From: Ectopseudomonas khazarica | GTDB lineage: Bacteria > Pseudomonadota > Gammaproteobacteria > Pseudomonadales > Pseudomonadaceae | Assembly: GCF_004521985.1 (NCBI RefSeq) | Contig: NZ_SBHZ01000007.1 | Location: 186,001-250,000, forward strand | DNA length: 64,000 nucleotides | Direction of reading: 5' to 3' | In this document: positions 55,991-64,000 of the stretch, one piece after another | Layout of the letters: every line of letters starts with the position of its first letter | How positions within the stretch are numbered: position 1 is the stretch's first letter | Made by a program: the position numbers and the translations under genes | The notes under the pieces: model-generated | Database searches by the model: none | What the model was told of the DNA's origin: nothing | Seen by the model: the letters and a program-made list of their open reading frames with translations, nothing else

Positions 55991-58198
55991 TCAGAATCTC
56001 GCGCTCAGGGTCAATTGCAGGTTGCGCGGCTCGCCATACCAGAGCTGGCTGTAGAAGCCGACCTGCTCGAGGTATCGCTTGTCGAAGACGTTGTTGAGGT
56101 TGGCGGTCGCCGCGATGTGTTCGCTGATCTGGTACCTGGCCATCAGGTCGACCAGGGCATAGCTGTCCGCGCTGACGTCCACCGGGCCGTTGGGGCTGCC
56201 GGTGTTGGCGCGTGAGATGTCGCTGCGCCAGGTCGTGCCGCCGCCCAGGGTCAGGTCCCGCAGTACACCGTCCAGCCGGTAGGTGGTGAACAGCTTGAAC
56301 TGCGTGCGTGGGTGGGTGGTATTGATCGCCTTGCCCTCGGCATTGCGGGCGATGAAGTGGGTGTAGCTGGTGGACAGGTTCCACGCCTCGCTCAGCGCGC
56401 CGCTCAGTTCCAGGTCGAAGCCGTCGACCACGGCCCCCTCGCCGGCCTTGTAGGCCTGCTGGCTGGGGTCGGCGCTCAGGAAGGTATCGGGAATGGCCTC
56501 GGCCAGGCCCTCCTGCCTGGTGCGATAGACCGACAGGGCGGCGTTCAGCTGGCCGTCCAGGTAGCCCGCCTTGATGCCGAGTTCGTAGCTGTCGCCGCTG
56601 ACCGGATCGAGGAAGCTGCCATCCGGCGCGCGCTGCGTCTGGTTCTTGAAGATGCTGGTGTAGCTCGTGTACAGGCTGTAGGTCCGGTCGAGGTCATAGA
56701 CCAGGCCGGCGTAGGGCGTGACCTCGTCGCTGTAGCGATAGGTGCGCTGGGTGCCGAAGTAGTTCTGTTCGATCTCCCAGGTGCTGACGCGGACCCCCAG
56801 GATCAGATGCAGCGGATCGGCCAGCGACAGGCGCGTCACCGCATAGCCGCCGGTCTGGCGGATATCGGTGCGGTCGCCGTTGGCGCGCGTGCCCGACCAG
56901 ATGGGCTCGGCAATCGCGCCGTTGCTCCAGTCCAGTTGCGAGTCGGCAATCGGCGCGGTGCCGGGCAGCGGCAGGTACTGGTCCATCTGCAGGTCGTCGG
57001 CGATGCTCATCCAGCCGAACGCGGCGTCATGCGTGCGGCCCAGCAGCTCGAACGGCCCGCTGCCGGTCAGGTGCCAGTCGTCACGGGTGCGCTCGCCGTC
57101 ATACTTGAGGAAGCTGGCGCTCATGCCTGCGTCGTTGCGCTCTGGATAGCCGCCGCGAAACACATAGCGCATCGCGTAGTCGGCCTCGGTGCGGCTGTAG
57201 GCCGCGCGTAGCGTCCAGTCGTTTTCCAACTGGTGTTCGAGATCGATGAAGGCGGTGTTCGACTCGGTGCCGAAGTACGACCACCGGGTGTTGTTGGCCG
57301 TGGAGCGTCCATAGTGGGTGCGCGACCCGTCGGCGTAGAACATCGGCACGCCCGCGCCCATGCCGTCGGTATCGTTCTTCTGGTGTTCGAGGCTCAGCGT
57401 GAGTTGCGTGCGTGGGGTCAGCTCCGCGCTGATCACGCCGTACAGGGTTTCACTGTCGTAGTGCTGATAGTCGATGAAGGTATCGCGCTCGGAGTAGGCC
57501 GCCACCACGCGGGCTGCGATCCGGCCGTCGGCCGTCAGCGGGGTGGAGACATCGATATCGCCACGGCGCTGGTCCCAGCGTCCGCTGCCGAGCGAGCCGC
57601 CGATGGCGAACTCTGGCAGCGGGCGCTTGCGGATGAAGTTGACCGCAGCCGAAGGGTTGCCGGCGCCGGTCAGCAACCCTGTGGAGCCCCGCACGATCTC
57701 GACGCGATCGTAGATCGCCGAGTCGACATCGGTGGCGCCGAAGTTCCAGAAGTTGTTGATCGGCGAAGCCAGGCCATCGAACTGGAAGTTGTCGATGTCG
57801 AAGCCGCGAGCGGAGAACGACACGCGATTGCTGTCACTGCGGCTCATCGAGATACCGGGGGCGCTGGCGAGTATCGCGGCGGTGTCGCGCAGGCCGCGAT
57901 CTTCGATCTGCTGGCGGGTGACGACGCTCACCGATTGCGGTGTCTCGCGGATCGACAGCGGCAGGCCCACGGCGGTGGACATGCTGCCGGTGGTGTAGCT
58001 GCCGGTGCCCTCGGTTTCGGACTGCGGCAGCTGCGTGCCCTGCACGTTCATCGCCGGCAGCGTCAGGCTGCTTTCGTGTGCGTCTGTGTCTTCAACGTCC
58101 TCTTGCGCGGCTGCGCCTGCCGTCAGGGGCAGCAGGGCGCTGGCGAGCAATGCGCGGCGCAGGGTCGGGGCGAGCGGGAGGATCGAGCATTTCGACAT
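55991..58198 (-). CDS. TonB-dependent siderophore receptor
   Basis: A 735-residue outer-membrane receptor. Signal peptide near residues 12-32 (LRRALLASALLPLTAGAAAQ), then the plug domain (IRETPQSVSVVTRQQIEDRG, DTAAILASAPGISMSRSDSNRVSFSARGF, IVRGSTGLLTGAGNPSAAVNFIRKRP). A 22-stranded beta-barrel ends with the outer-membrane terminal Phe (LTLSARF). It lacks the N-terminal signalling (STN) domain, so control by an ECF sigma/anti-sigma pair is not expected. The AraC gene upstream and a Fur-like box suggest the control route. Family resemblance is to FhuE/FpvA-type hydroxamate receptors; the ligand is unknown. Confidence 0.92.
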   Translation of the reverse strand: MSKCSILPLAPTLRRALLASALLPLTAGAAAQEDVEDTDAHESSLTLPAMNVQGTQLPQSETEGTGSYTTGSMSTAVGLPLSIRETPQSVSVVTRQQIEDRGLRDTAAILASAPGISMSRSDSNRVSFSARGFDIDNFQFDGLASPINNFWNFGATDVDSAIYDRVEIVRGSTGLLTGAGNPSAAVNFIRKRPLPEFAIGGSLGSGRWDQRRGDIDVSTPLTADGRIAARVVAAYSERDTFIDYQHYDSETLYGVISAELTPRTQLTLSLEHQKNDTDGMGAGVPMFYADGSRTHYGRSTANNTRWSYFGTESNTAFIDLEHQLENDWTLRAAYSRTEADYAMRYVFRGGYPERNDAGMSASFLKYDGERTRDDWHLTGSGPFELLGRTHDAAFGWMSIADDLQMDQYLPLPGTAPIADSQLDWSNGAIAEPIWSGTRANGDRTDIRQTGGYAVTRLSLADPLHLILGVRVSTWEIEQNYFGTQRTYRYSDEVTPYAGLVYDLDRTYSLYTSYTSIFKNQTQRAPDGSFLDPVSGDSYELGIKAGYLDGQLNAALSVYRTRQEGLAEAIPDTFLSADPSQQAYKAGEGAVVDGFDLELSGALSEAWNLSTSYTHFIARNAEGKAINTTHPRTQFKLFTTYRLDGVLRDLTLGGGTTWRSDISRANTGSPNGPVDVSADSYALVDLMARYQISEHIAATANLNNVFDKRYLEQVGFYSQLWYGEPRNLQLTLSARF

Positions 58199-58226
58199 TG
58201 CAGGCGTCTCATCGGGAAAATTTGTC

Positions 58227-58245
58227 GATGAGAATTATTCACATT
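58227..58245 (-). promoter_or_regulatory. Fur-box-like site upstream of the siderophore receptor
   Basis: GATGAGAATTATTCACATT resembles the Fur consensus core (TGAGAATTATTCTCA-like) and lies 29-47 bases upstream of the receptor start. Confidence 0.6.
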
Positions 58246-58333
58246 TGTCCGGGCGATACCTTTGCTCGATGCCAGTGTTCCTTTGCCGGATGCCAGGCCT
58301 GGAACGACGCTGCGAGGATGCTGTCGGGCCAGG

Positions 58334-59281
58334 CTAGATGGATTCGCGGGGCGCTACGCCGAAGTGCTGCCGGTATGCGGTGGCGAAGTTGCTGGCATGG
58401 CGGTAGCCGACGTAGTGGGCGACATCCTGAACGCGCCAGCCCTGTCCGAGGTACTGCCTGGCCAGCTCCATGCGGCGCTGGCGCAGGTAGGCCATGACGC
58501 TGACACCATAGGCCTGCTGGAACTTCTGGCGCAGTGAGCTGGGGCTCATGCACGCCAGCTGTGCCAGCTGATGCAGGCTGTGCTCGGCTCCAGGTTCCTG
58601 ATGCAGGTAGTCGCGTACCCGCTCCAGCAGGCTGCGGTCACGTGGGTTGAGCGAGGGCGCGTGGCGCTCGTCGGCGTCGATGGCGTTCAGGCCATGTGCC
58701 AGCAGCTGCAGTGCCAGGCCTTCGTGCAGCAGGCGCTGCAGGCAACCGTGCGAGCGTTCGCCGGCCAGGGCCTGCAGGGCAGGCTGCAGGTCTGCCGGAA
58801 CGCTCCAGCGTTGCGTGTACACGCGGCGCTGTCGGAGGCTGGCACGCAACAGATCGGCCAGTTGCTCATCCGCCAGGTCATCGATGTCAGCGATGGACAG
58901 GTTGAGGCCACGCAGGTGGTGATGAGCGTGATGCCGGGCACTCTGGCCGGGCCCGTCCTGGCTGAGCAGGGTGACGCCCTGACCCGGCGTGAGGGTGGTG
59001 GAGGTGGTGCCGTCGAGCTGGGCCTGTCCTTCCAGCAGGACGATCATGGTGAGACTGGGGGCGGTGAAGGACTGCGCCTGGTAGCCGTGCAAGGTGTGCA
59101 CCTCGGAGCTGACCAGGGTCATGCCCAGACGGGTTTGCTGCTCGTTGATGTAGCCCCGCATCACGCACGGGTTGTCTTCATGCTGTGGGCCAATCAGGCT
59201 GTAGTGCACATGATGACGGCGGCCCAGCTGGCGCAGGTCATCCAGCGAGTAGAGGCATGGGGCGTGCAGGGGCTGGACCAT
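58334..59281 (-). CDS. AraC-family regulator (PchR-like)
   Basis: A 315-residue AraC/XylS regulator with a variable N-terminal ligand domain and the C-terminal double HTH (HSLHQLAQLACMSPSSLRQKF and VQDVAHYVGYRHASNFATAYRQHFG). PchR-type regulators sense a ferric siderophore and activate the matching receptor gene, here the next gene on the same strand. I chose the ATG at 59281 (MVQPLHAP); the first in-frame ATG at 59329 lies inside the Fur-like palindrome and would leave no room for a promoter. Confidence 0.86.
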   Translation of the reverse strand: MVQPLHAPCLYSLDDLRQLGRRHHVHYSLIGPQHEDNPCVMRGYINEQQTRLGMTLVSSEVHTLHGYQAQSFTAPSLTMIVLLEGQAQLDGTTSTTLTPGQGVTLLSQDGPGQSARHHAHHHLRGLNLSIADIDDLADEQLADLLRASLRQRRVYTQRWSVPADLQPALQALAGERSHGCLQRLLHEGLALQLLAHGLNAIDADERHAPSLNPRDRSLLERVRDYLHQEPGAEHSLHQLAQLACMSPSSLRQKFQQAYGVSVMAYLRQRRMELARQYLGQGWRVQDVAHYVGYRHASNFATAYRQHFGVAPRESI

Positions 59282-59304
59282 GGGCGTCACCCGGGCGGCG
59301 AAAA

Positions 59305-59334
59305 CGCAGATGATAACATTGATTATCATTTGCG
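59305..59334 (-). promoter_or_regulatory. Fur-box-like palindrome upstream of the AraC gene
   Basis: CGCA-N-ATGATAA-CATTGA-TTATCAT-N-TGCG is an 11-bp interrupted dyad containing a good match to the GATAATGATAATCATTATC Fur consensus. It lies 24-53 bases upstream of the chosen start. Confidence 0.7.
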
Positions 59335-59371
59335 TATTTCGATGATATGGCGCGCCCTTGCTGCCCTGGGA

Positions 59372-60115
59372 CTAGCGCCCGCCGGCGATATCCAGCAGTG
59401 CGCCGGTGGTGTAGCTGGCCTTGTCGTCGAGCAGCCAGACGATCGCCTCGGCGACTTCCTCGGCACGTCCGGCGCGTCCCAGCGGGGTGCCCTTGCCCAG
59501 GCGCTCGGCACGATCCGGCTGGCCGCCGCTGGCGTGGATGTCGGTATCGATCAGCCCCGGACGCACGGCGTTGACCCGCACGCCCTCGCCGCCCAGCTCC
59601 TTGGCCAGGCCACGGGTCAGGACGTCCATGGCGCCCTTGGCCCCGGCATAGTCGACGTACTCGAAGGGTGAGCCGAGGCTGGCTGCTACCGAAGACACCA
59701 GCACCATCGAGCCGCCCGCGCCGCCACGGCTGCGGGCCATGCGTCGGGCGCCTTCGCGGGCGGTGAGATAGCTGCCCAGCACGTTGACCTCGAACATGCG
59801 CCGCAGGCGCTCGCCGCTCATGTCCAGCAGCGGCAGGGGCGGTGCGACGATGCCGGCATTGACCACCAGACCCTGCAGCGGTCCGAGTGTGTCCATGGCT
59901 TCGAACAGCCGCTGCACGTCGGCTTCGATGGCCACGTCGCCCTGCAGCGCGACGGCCTGGCCGCCGGCCGCCTGGATCTGCGCCACCACCGCGTCGGCGG
60001 CCGCGCGATCCTCGCGATAGTTGACGCCGACCGTCCAGCCCTGCGCGGCGGCCAGCAGGGCAGTGGCGCGGCCGATGCCACGGCTGGCACCGGTAATCAG
60101 CAGGTTCTTGCTCAT
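59372..60115 (-). CDS. SDR-family oxidoreductase
   Basis: A 247-residue short-chain dehydrogenase/reductase. Cofactor motif TGASRGIGRA, NAG motif VVNAGIV, catalytic Ser in LVSSVAAS, and YxxxK in YAGAK. The length is typical of classical SDRs, and the sequence resembles YgfF/glucose-1-dehydrogenase-like members. The substrate is unknown. It is upstream of the AraC gene on the same strand but separated by the Fur-like site, so it is probably a separate unit. Confidence 0.88.
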   Translation of the reverse strand: MSKNLLITGASRGIGRATALLAAAQGWTVGVNYREDRAAADAVVAQIQAAGGQAVALQGDVAIEADVQRLFEAMDTLGPLQGLVVNAGIVAPPLPLLDMSGERLRRMFEVNVLGSYLTAREGARRMARSRGGAGGSMVLVSSVAASLGSPFEYVDYAGAKGAMDVLTRGLAKELGGEGVRVNAVRPGLIDTDIHASGGQPDRAERLGKGTPLGRAGRAEEVAEAIVWLLDDKASYTTGALLDIAGGR

Positions 60116-60270
60116 CAGCGGGATCCTCGTCGGTTTCCGCTCAGGTTACCCGCGCGCGCCATCCAGCCCAAGCCGCATTGCACGCAGATCGGAATGCCGC
60201 CACCGCCCTCTGCTGGCGAGCTTGGCCCGTTGCCATCAGTCAGTGTTTTGCCCGCTTCACTGGTTGCCCA

Positions 60271-60305
60271 GGCGCATGGGCGCTACCATGCGCCCCCCTT
60301 TTTTC
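60271..60305 (+). terminator. Terminator-like hairpin in the leader of the second SulP gene
   Basis: GGCGCATGG-GCGCTA-CCATGCGCC stem followed by CCCCTTTTTTC, ending 43 bases before the SulP start. No plus-strand gene lies upstream (the neighbour is divergent), so it could be an attenuator. Confidence 0.6.
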
Positions 60306-60347
60306 TTCATCCGCCATCGCCCGGTCCAGCCGGCTAGCCGAGACGTC

Positions 60348-61790
60348 ATGAAACCCGCACGCATACGCGCCGACCTGCTGGCCGGCCTGACCTCCTCCTT
60401 CGCCCTGGTGCCGGAGTGCATCGCCTTCGCCCTGGTCGCCCAGCTCAACCCGCTGATGGGGCTGTACGGCGCCTTCATCATCTGCACCCTCACCGCCCTG
60501 TTCGGGGGCCGTCCCGGCATGGTTTCCGGTGCGGCCGGCTCGATGGCCGTGGTGATCGTCGCCCTGGTGGTGCAACACGGTGCGCAGTACCTGCTGGCCA
60601 CCGTGCTGCTCGGCGGCGTGCTGATGATCCTGTTCGGCCTGCTGCGCCTGGGCAAGCTGGTGCGCATGGTGCCGCACCCGGTGATGCTCGGCTTCGTCAA
60701 CGGCCTGGCCATCGTCATCGCGATGTCGCAGCTGGAGCACTTCCATGCCGAAGGCGGCTGGCTGCAAGGGGCCGCGCTGTCCTGGATGCTGGGCCTGGTG
60801 GCGCTGACCATGGCCGTGGTCTACCTGCTGCCGAAGCTGACCCGCGCGGTGCCGCCGGCGCTGGTGGCGATCCTCGGCGTCGGCCTGCTGGTGTACCTGC
60901 TCGACCTGCCCACCCGCACCCTTGGCGACATGGCGCATATCGCCGGCGGCCTGCCGCAATTCGCCCTGCCGGACATTCCGTGGAACCTGGAGACCCTGCG
61001 CATCATTGCCCCCTACGCGGTGCTGATGGCGCTGGTCGGCCTGCTGGAAACCCTGCTGACCCTCAACCTCACCGACGAGATCACCCAGAGCCGCGGCAAC
61101 ACCAACCGCGAGTGCGTGGCGCTCGGTGCGGCCAACATGGTCTCCGGCGCGTTCGGCGGCATGGGCGGCTGTGCGATGATCGGCCAGACCATGATCAACC
61201 TCAGCTCCGGCGGCCGTGGCCGGCTGTCCGGCGTGGTCGCCGGGGTGATGATCCTGCTCTTCGTGCTGTTCCTCTCGCCGCTGATCGAGCGCATCCCGCT
61301 GGCCGCGCTGGTGGGCGTGATGTTCGTGGTGGCGCAGCAGACCTTCGCCTGGGGCTCGCTGCGGGTCGCCGGCAAGGTGCCGGCCAACGACGTGCTGGTG
61401 ATCGTCGCGGTGACCGCCATCACCGTGGTCACCGACCTGGCCACCGCGGTGCTCTGCGGCATCGTCATCGCCGCGCTCAATTTCGCCTGGCAGCATGCCC
61501 GTGAGCTGTATGCCGACAGCGACCTGCAGGCCGACGGCAGCAAGCTGTACCGTGCCCATGGCACGCTGTTCTTCGCTTCCTGCACCACCTTCCTCAATCA
61601 GTTCGAGCCGGCCGACGATCCGCAGCAGGTGACGCTGGACTGCCGCCACCTGAGCTTCGTCGACTACTCCGCCATCGCCGCGCTGAAAACCCTGCGCGAA
61701 CGCTACGAGCGCGCCGGCAAGCACCTGCGCGTGGTGCACCTGTCCGAGCGCTGCAAGCAACTGCTCAAGCGTGCCGGGGCGGGCGAGTAG
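60348..61790 (+). CDS. SulP-family inorganic anion transporter
   Basis: A 480-residue SulP transporter, shorter than the one at 47744-49315. It opens with RADLLAGLTSSFALVPECIAFALVAQLNPLMGLYGAF, has about 10-12 helices (NLTDEITQSRGNTNRECVALGAANMVSGAFGGMGGCAMIGQTMINLSSGG is the conserved core), and ends with a short STAS-like domain (VTLDCRHLSFVDYSAIAAL). Anion specificity (sulfate, bicarbonate or dicarboxylate) cannot be told. The ATG at 60348 is preferred; an in-frame ATG at 60288 lies in the terminator-like hairpin. Confidence 0.88.
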   Translation: MKPARIRADLLAGLTSSFALVPECIAFALVAQLNPLMGLYGAFIICTLTALFGGRPGMVSGAAGSMAVVIVALVVQHGAQYLLATVLLGGVLMILFGLLRLGKLVRMVPHPVMLGFVNGLAIVIAMSQLEHFHAEGGWLQGAALSWMLGLVALTMAVVYLLPKLTRAVPPALVAILGVGLLVYLLDLPTRTLGDMAHIAGGLPQFALPDIPWNLETLRIIAPYAVLMALVGLLETLLTLNLTDEITQSRGNTNRECVALGAANMVSGAFGGMGGCAMIGQTMINLSSGGRGRLSGVVAGVMILLFVLFLSPLIERIPLAALVGVMFVVAQQTFAWGSLRVAGKVPANDVLVIVAVTAITVVTDLATAVLCGIVIAALNFAWQHARELYADSDLQADGSKLYRAHGTLFFASCTTFLNQFEPADDPQQVTLDCRHLSFVDYSAIAALKTLRERYERAGKHLRVVHLSERCKQLLKRAGAGE

Positions 61791-61885
61791 GGGCGTCCGC
61801 CCATGTGCAGGCGTTAGCACGGGGCAGTGATCAGCGAGGGTGGTGCCGGCAGCGCTGCCTGCAATCTTGCTGAAAGAGCATTGAA

Positions 61886-61926
61886 GAGTCCCTGTTTAGG
61901 ACTTATCGTTCCACTATTGGGACTCA
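61886..61926. promoter_or_regulatory. Repeated dyads upstream of the HTH-nucleotidyltransferase gene
   Basis: Two tandem dyads, GTCC-N7-GGAC (61888-61902) and GTTCC-N6-GGGAC (61908-61923), lie 15-50 bases before the start codon. They look like an autoregulatory operator. Confidence 0.5.
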
Positions 61927-61937
61927 ACGGGGCTTCT

Positions 61938-62540
61938 ATGCCAACTCTTTCATTAAGCGAGGCGCTGTTCACCGGCACCCAGCGCAAGGTGCTGGGGCTG
62001 CTGTACGGCAAGCCGGAGCAGAGCTTCTATGCCAACGAGATTGCTCGTCATGCGCAGGTTGGCAAAGGCAGTCTGATGCGTGAACTGGAGCGGTTGCAGC
62101 AGGTGGGCATCCTGACCCTGACCCGCCAAGGCAATCAGACCCATTACCAGGCCAACCCGGATTGTCCGATCTATGCCGAGTTGCAGGGTATCGTGCGCAA
62201 GACCTTTGGCATCGGTGCGCCGCTGCGCGAGGCGCTCGCGCCGCTCTCCGCGCACCTGACGTGGGCTTTCGTCTATGGTTCGCTGGCCAAAGGCCGCGAA
62301 CATGCCGATAGCGATATCGACCTGATGCTGATCGGCGACAGCCTGCGCTATGCCGAGGTGATGGAACACCTGCTGCCGGTCGAGGCGCAACTGCGGCGTA
62401 CCATCAATCCGACGCTGTACACTCCGGACGAGTGGCGGGCCAGGAAAGCCGCTGGCAACAGCTTCGTGCTGCGCGTGGCGCAGCAGGAAAAGATCGAGTT
62501 GATCGGCCACGATCCGGAGGGAACCGAACATGGTCAGTAA
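61938..62540 (+). CDS. Winged-helix/minimal nucleotidyltransferase (MNT) protein, putative antitoxin
   Basis: A 200-residue fusion of an N-terminal winged helix (about residues 5-75; FYANEIARHAQVGKGSLMRELERLQQVGILTL) with a minimal nucleotidyltransferase domain. The NTase catalytic pattern G-S-x(n)-D-x-D is visible in VYGSLAKGREHADSDIDLMLIG. It overlaps the next gene, a HEPN-like protein, by 11 bases. MNT-HEPN pairs such as MntA-HepT act as toxin-antitoxin modules in which the MNT protein adenylylates and silences the HEPN RNase. Here the antitoxin would also bind its own promoter. Confidence 0.82.
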   Translation: MPTLSLSEALFTGTQRKVLGLLYGKPEQSFYANEIARHAQVGKGSLMRELERLQQVGILTLTRQGNQTHYQANPDCPIYAELQGIVRKTFGIGAPLREALAPLSAHLTWAFVYGSLAKGREHADSDIDLMLIGDSLRYAEVMEHLLPVEAQLRRTINPTLYTPDEWRARKAAGNSFVLRVAQQEKIELIGHDPEGTEHGQ

Positions 62541-62964
62541 CGACAATCTTGAAAACCTGCTGCGCACGGGTGGCCTCAAGGCCGAACCGCCAGACCGCAG
62601 GGAATGCGAAGGACTGCTACGCTCGGCCATTGATCGCCTGCAGGATGCCCATGCACCCAAGCTGTCATTCGCCAGCCGCTTCGACCTCGCCTATAACGCT
62701 GCGCACGCACTGGCGTTGACCGCGCTGCGTCTGCGTGGCTATCGCTCCGACCGTCGATACCTGGTGTTCCAGTGCCTGACGCACACGCTGGCGGTCAGCA
62801 AGGCACAGGTGCGCCTGTTTGCGCTGTGCCATGATCGGCGCAATCTGGCGGAGTACGAAGGGTACATGGACATGGATGAGCCGCTGCTGGCCGAGTTGGT
62901 CGCGGCGACCGATGAGCTTTTACCTGTGGTCCAGGAAGCCATGGCGACGGCTTGGCCGGCATGA
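62530..62964 (+). CDS. HEPN-like helical protein, partner of the MNT protein
   Basis: A 144-residue all-helical protein (FDLAYNAAHALALTALRLRGYRSD is a typical HEPN core helix). The canonical R-x4-6-H RNase motif is not evident; in its place near the C-terminus is R-R-N-L-A-E-Y. It may therefore be a variant or non-cleaving HEPN protein, or its Tyr/Arg region may be the adenylylation target. Translationally coupled to the MNT gene by an 11-base overlap. Confidence 0.7.
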   Translation: MVSNDNLENLLRTGGLKAEPPDRRECEGLLRSAIDRLQDAHAPKLSFASRFDLAYNAAHALALTALRLRGYRSDRRYLVFQCLTHTLAVSKAQVRLFALCHDRRNLAEYEGYMDMDEPLLAELVAATDELLPVVQEAMATAWPA

Positions 62965-63052
62965 GCGCTCAGGCTGGCTCCAGCCTGGCGAATCCTGTCG
63001 GTCAGTTCGTAGCGACCGCTGTTCTCCACTCGGGCGCCCGTGCCAGAGAAAA

Positions 63053-63084
63053 AAGCCGCCGACGGATCGCTCCGCCAGCGGCTT
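63053..63084 (-). terminator. Intrinsic terminator of trpBA
   Basis: On the minus strand AAGCCGC...GCGGCTT forms the outer stem with a GGCGGA-type inner region, followed by a T-rich tract (TTTTTTCTC), 20 bases after the trpA stop. Confidence 0.75.
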
Positions 63085-63105
63085 CTTCACTTGCCGGAGA
63101 TGGGC

Positions 63106-63915
63106 TCAGCGGCGTGCGTTGCGCACGCCTTCGGCCAGTTCGCGGCACAGGCTCAGTACGCCGTTGACCGCTTCGCTCGGCGAGGTCGCCTGGGCGATCT
63201 TGTCGATCAGTGCCGAGCCGACCACCGCACCTTCGGCGCGCTTGGCCACTTCGGCGGCGTGCTCGGGGGTGCGGATGCCGAAGCCGATGCACACGGGCAG
63301 GTCGGTGTGGCGGCGCAGGCGCGCCACGGCTTCCTCGACATGATCCATGGTCGCCGCACCGGCGCCGGTGACGCCGGCCACCGACACGTAGTAGACGAAC
63401 CCGGAGCTGCCGTTGAGGACGGTCGGCAGGCGCTCGTCATCGGTGGTCGGCGTGGTCAGGCGGATGAAGTCGATGCCGGCGGCCTGGGCCGGTTCGCAGA
63501 GCTCGTCGTTGTGCTCCGGCGGCAGGTCGACCACGATCAGACCGTCGACGCCAGCGGCCTTGGCATCCGCGATGAAGCGCTCGACGCCGTAGCAGAAGAT
63601 CGGGTTGTAGTAGCCCATCAGCACCAGTGGCGTGTCCTGGTTGCCGGCGCGGAACTCGCGGACCATCTGCAGGGTTTTCACCATGTTCTGCTTGCCGTCC
63701 AGCGCACGGATGTTGGCCAGCTGGATGGCCGGGCCGTCGGCCATCGGGTCGGTGAACGGCATGCCCAGCTCGATCACGTCGGCACCGGCATCGGGCAGGC
63801 CCTTGAGGATCTCCAGCGAGGTGGCGTAGTCGGGGTCGCCGGCGGTGATGAAGGTGACCAGCGCGGCGCGGTTCTCCGCTTTCAGTTCGGCGAAGCGGTT
63901 GTGCAGGCGGCTCAT
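63106..63915 (-). CDS. trpA: Tryptophan synthase alpha chain
   Basis: A 269-residue TIM-barrel enzyme that splits indole-3-glycerol phosphate to indole and glyceraldehyde-3-phosphate. The catalytic Glu and Asp are in [28 protein letters not shown] and [13 protein letters not shown] are the phosphate-binding loops. The start codon overlaps the trpB stop by two bases (ATGA), as usual. Confidence 0.97.
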   Translation of the reverse strand: MSRLHNRFAELKAENRAALVTFITAGDPDYATSLEILKGLPDAGADVIELGMPFTDPMADGPAIQLANIRALDGKQNMVKTLQMVREFRAGNQDTPLVLMGYYNPIFCYGVERFIADAKAAGVDGLIVVDLPPEHNDELCEPAQAAGIDFIRLTTPTTDDERLPTVLNGSSGFVYYVSVAGVTGAGAATMDHVEEAVARLRRHTDLPVCIGFGIRTPEHAAEVAKRAEGAVVGSALIDKIAQATSPSEAVNGVLSLCRELAEGVRNARR

Positions 63916-64000
63916 GCGTGTTTCTCCTGTTCGCCCATGTGGTGCATCACGGTTTGCATGTCCTTGTCGCCACGACCGGACAGGTTGATCACCATCAGGT
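63912..64000 (-). CDS. trpB: Tryptophan synthase beta chain (3' end only)
   Basis: The last 28 codons of TrpB read from the window edge to a TGA overlapping the trp[24 protein letters not shown] is the conserved TrpB C-terminus (SGRGDKD contacts the PLP phosphate region). The rest lies outside the window. Confidence 0.93.
   Translation of the reverse strand, partial: LMVINLSGRGDKDMQTVMHHMGEQEKHA

Overview
This window is a high-GC chromosomal segment of a Pseudomonas (sensu lato), close to the replication origin. The left end carries the 3' end of recF followed by gyrB. Much of the rest follows the order I recall for the origin-proximal Pseudomonas backbone: lptA-gmhB-glyS-glyQ-tag, a lauroyl-type acyltransferase, a PilZ protein, trkA-rsmB-fmt-def, a LysM protein, dprA-tsaC-qor-hemF-aroE, choline sulfatase with its LysR regulator, and trpA-trpB. 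Accessory blocks sit between these pieces. The mix of ectoine catabolism, mprF-virJ and a ynb-type lipid operon would fit the P. mendocina/oleovorans group, but the species call is only a guess.

Layout. 1-3.1 kb: recF end, gyrB, and an unannotated GGA-rich stem-loop small-RNA candidate that looks like a member of the Rsm (RsmA-sequestering) family. 3.1-8.8 kb (minus): a six-gene operon related to E. coli ynbABCD, encoding a CDP-alcohol phosphatidyltransferase, a hydrolase-methyltransferase fusion, a PAP2/dual-specificity phosphatase fusion, a small membrane protein, a PlsC acyltransferase and a CdsA-like cytidylyltransferase. It looks like a self-contained phospholipid pathway of unknown product. 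9-18 kb: backbone genes. 16.2-20.1 kb: mprF-virJ (aminoacyl-phosphatidylglycerol synthesis and removal), preceded by a good AlgU/sigma-E type promoter.

20.2-36.2 kb: an ectoine/hydroxyectoine uptake and catabolism region. It has ehuBCDA (ABC importer), a divergent enuR regulator, then eutB, eutC, doeA, doeB and doeX, and further right doeC and doeD. The steps are ectoine to N-acetyl-diaminobutyrate (DoeA), to diaminobutyrate (DoeB), to aspartate semialdehyde (DoeD), to aspartate (DoeC). Between the two parts sit an orphan choline/betaine-binding protein, an NlpC/P60 peptidase and a yhhQ queuosine-precursor transporter preceded by a convincing preQ1-I riboswitch. A 143-145 bp tandem repeat array lies between enuR and eutB, and a shared 17-bp motif near both genes is a candidate EnuR operator.

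36.4-47.7 kb: backbone genes. 47.7-52.9 kb: a choline-O-sulfate island (SulP permease, choline-binding protein, betC, LysR). 53-60 kb: pbpG, a LysR/dkgB divergent pair, a siderophore receptor with an AraC regulator and Fur-box-like sites, and an SDR enzyme. 60.3-63 kb: a second SulP transporter with a terminator-like leader, and an HTH-nucleotidyltransferase/HEPN pair resembling a toxin-antitoxin module. The window ends in trpA and the 3' end of trpB, with the usual 1-4 bp overlap.

REP-like inverted repeats (the 'ggctgaagcc...ctcctac', 'gcccggatg...catccgggc' and 'caagctacaag' families) occupy many intergenic gaps.
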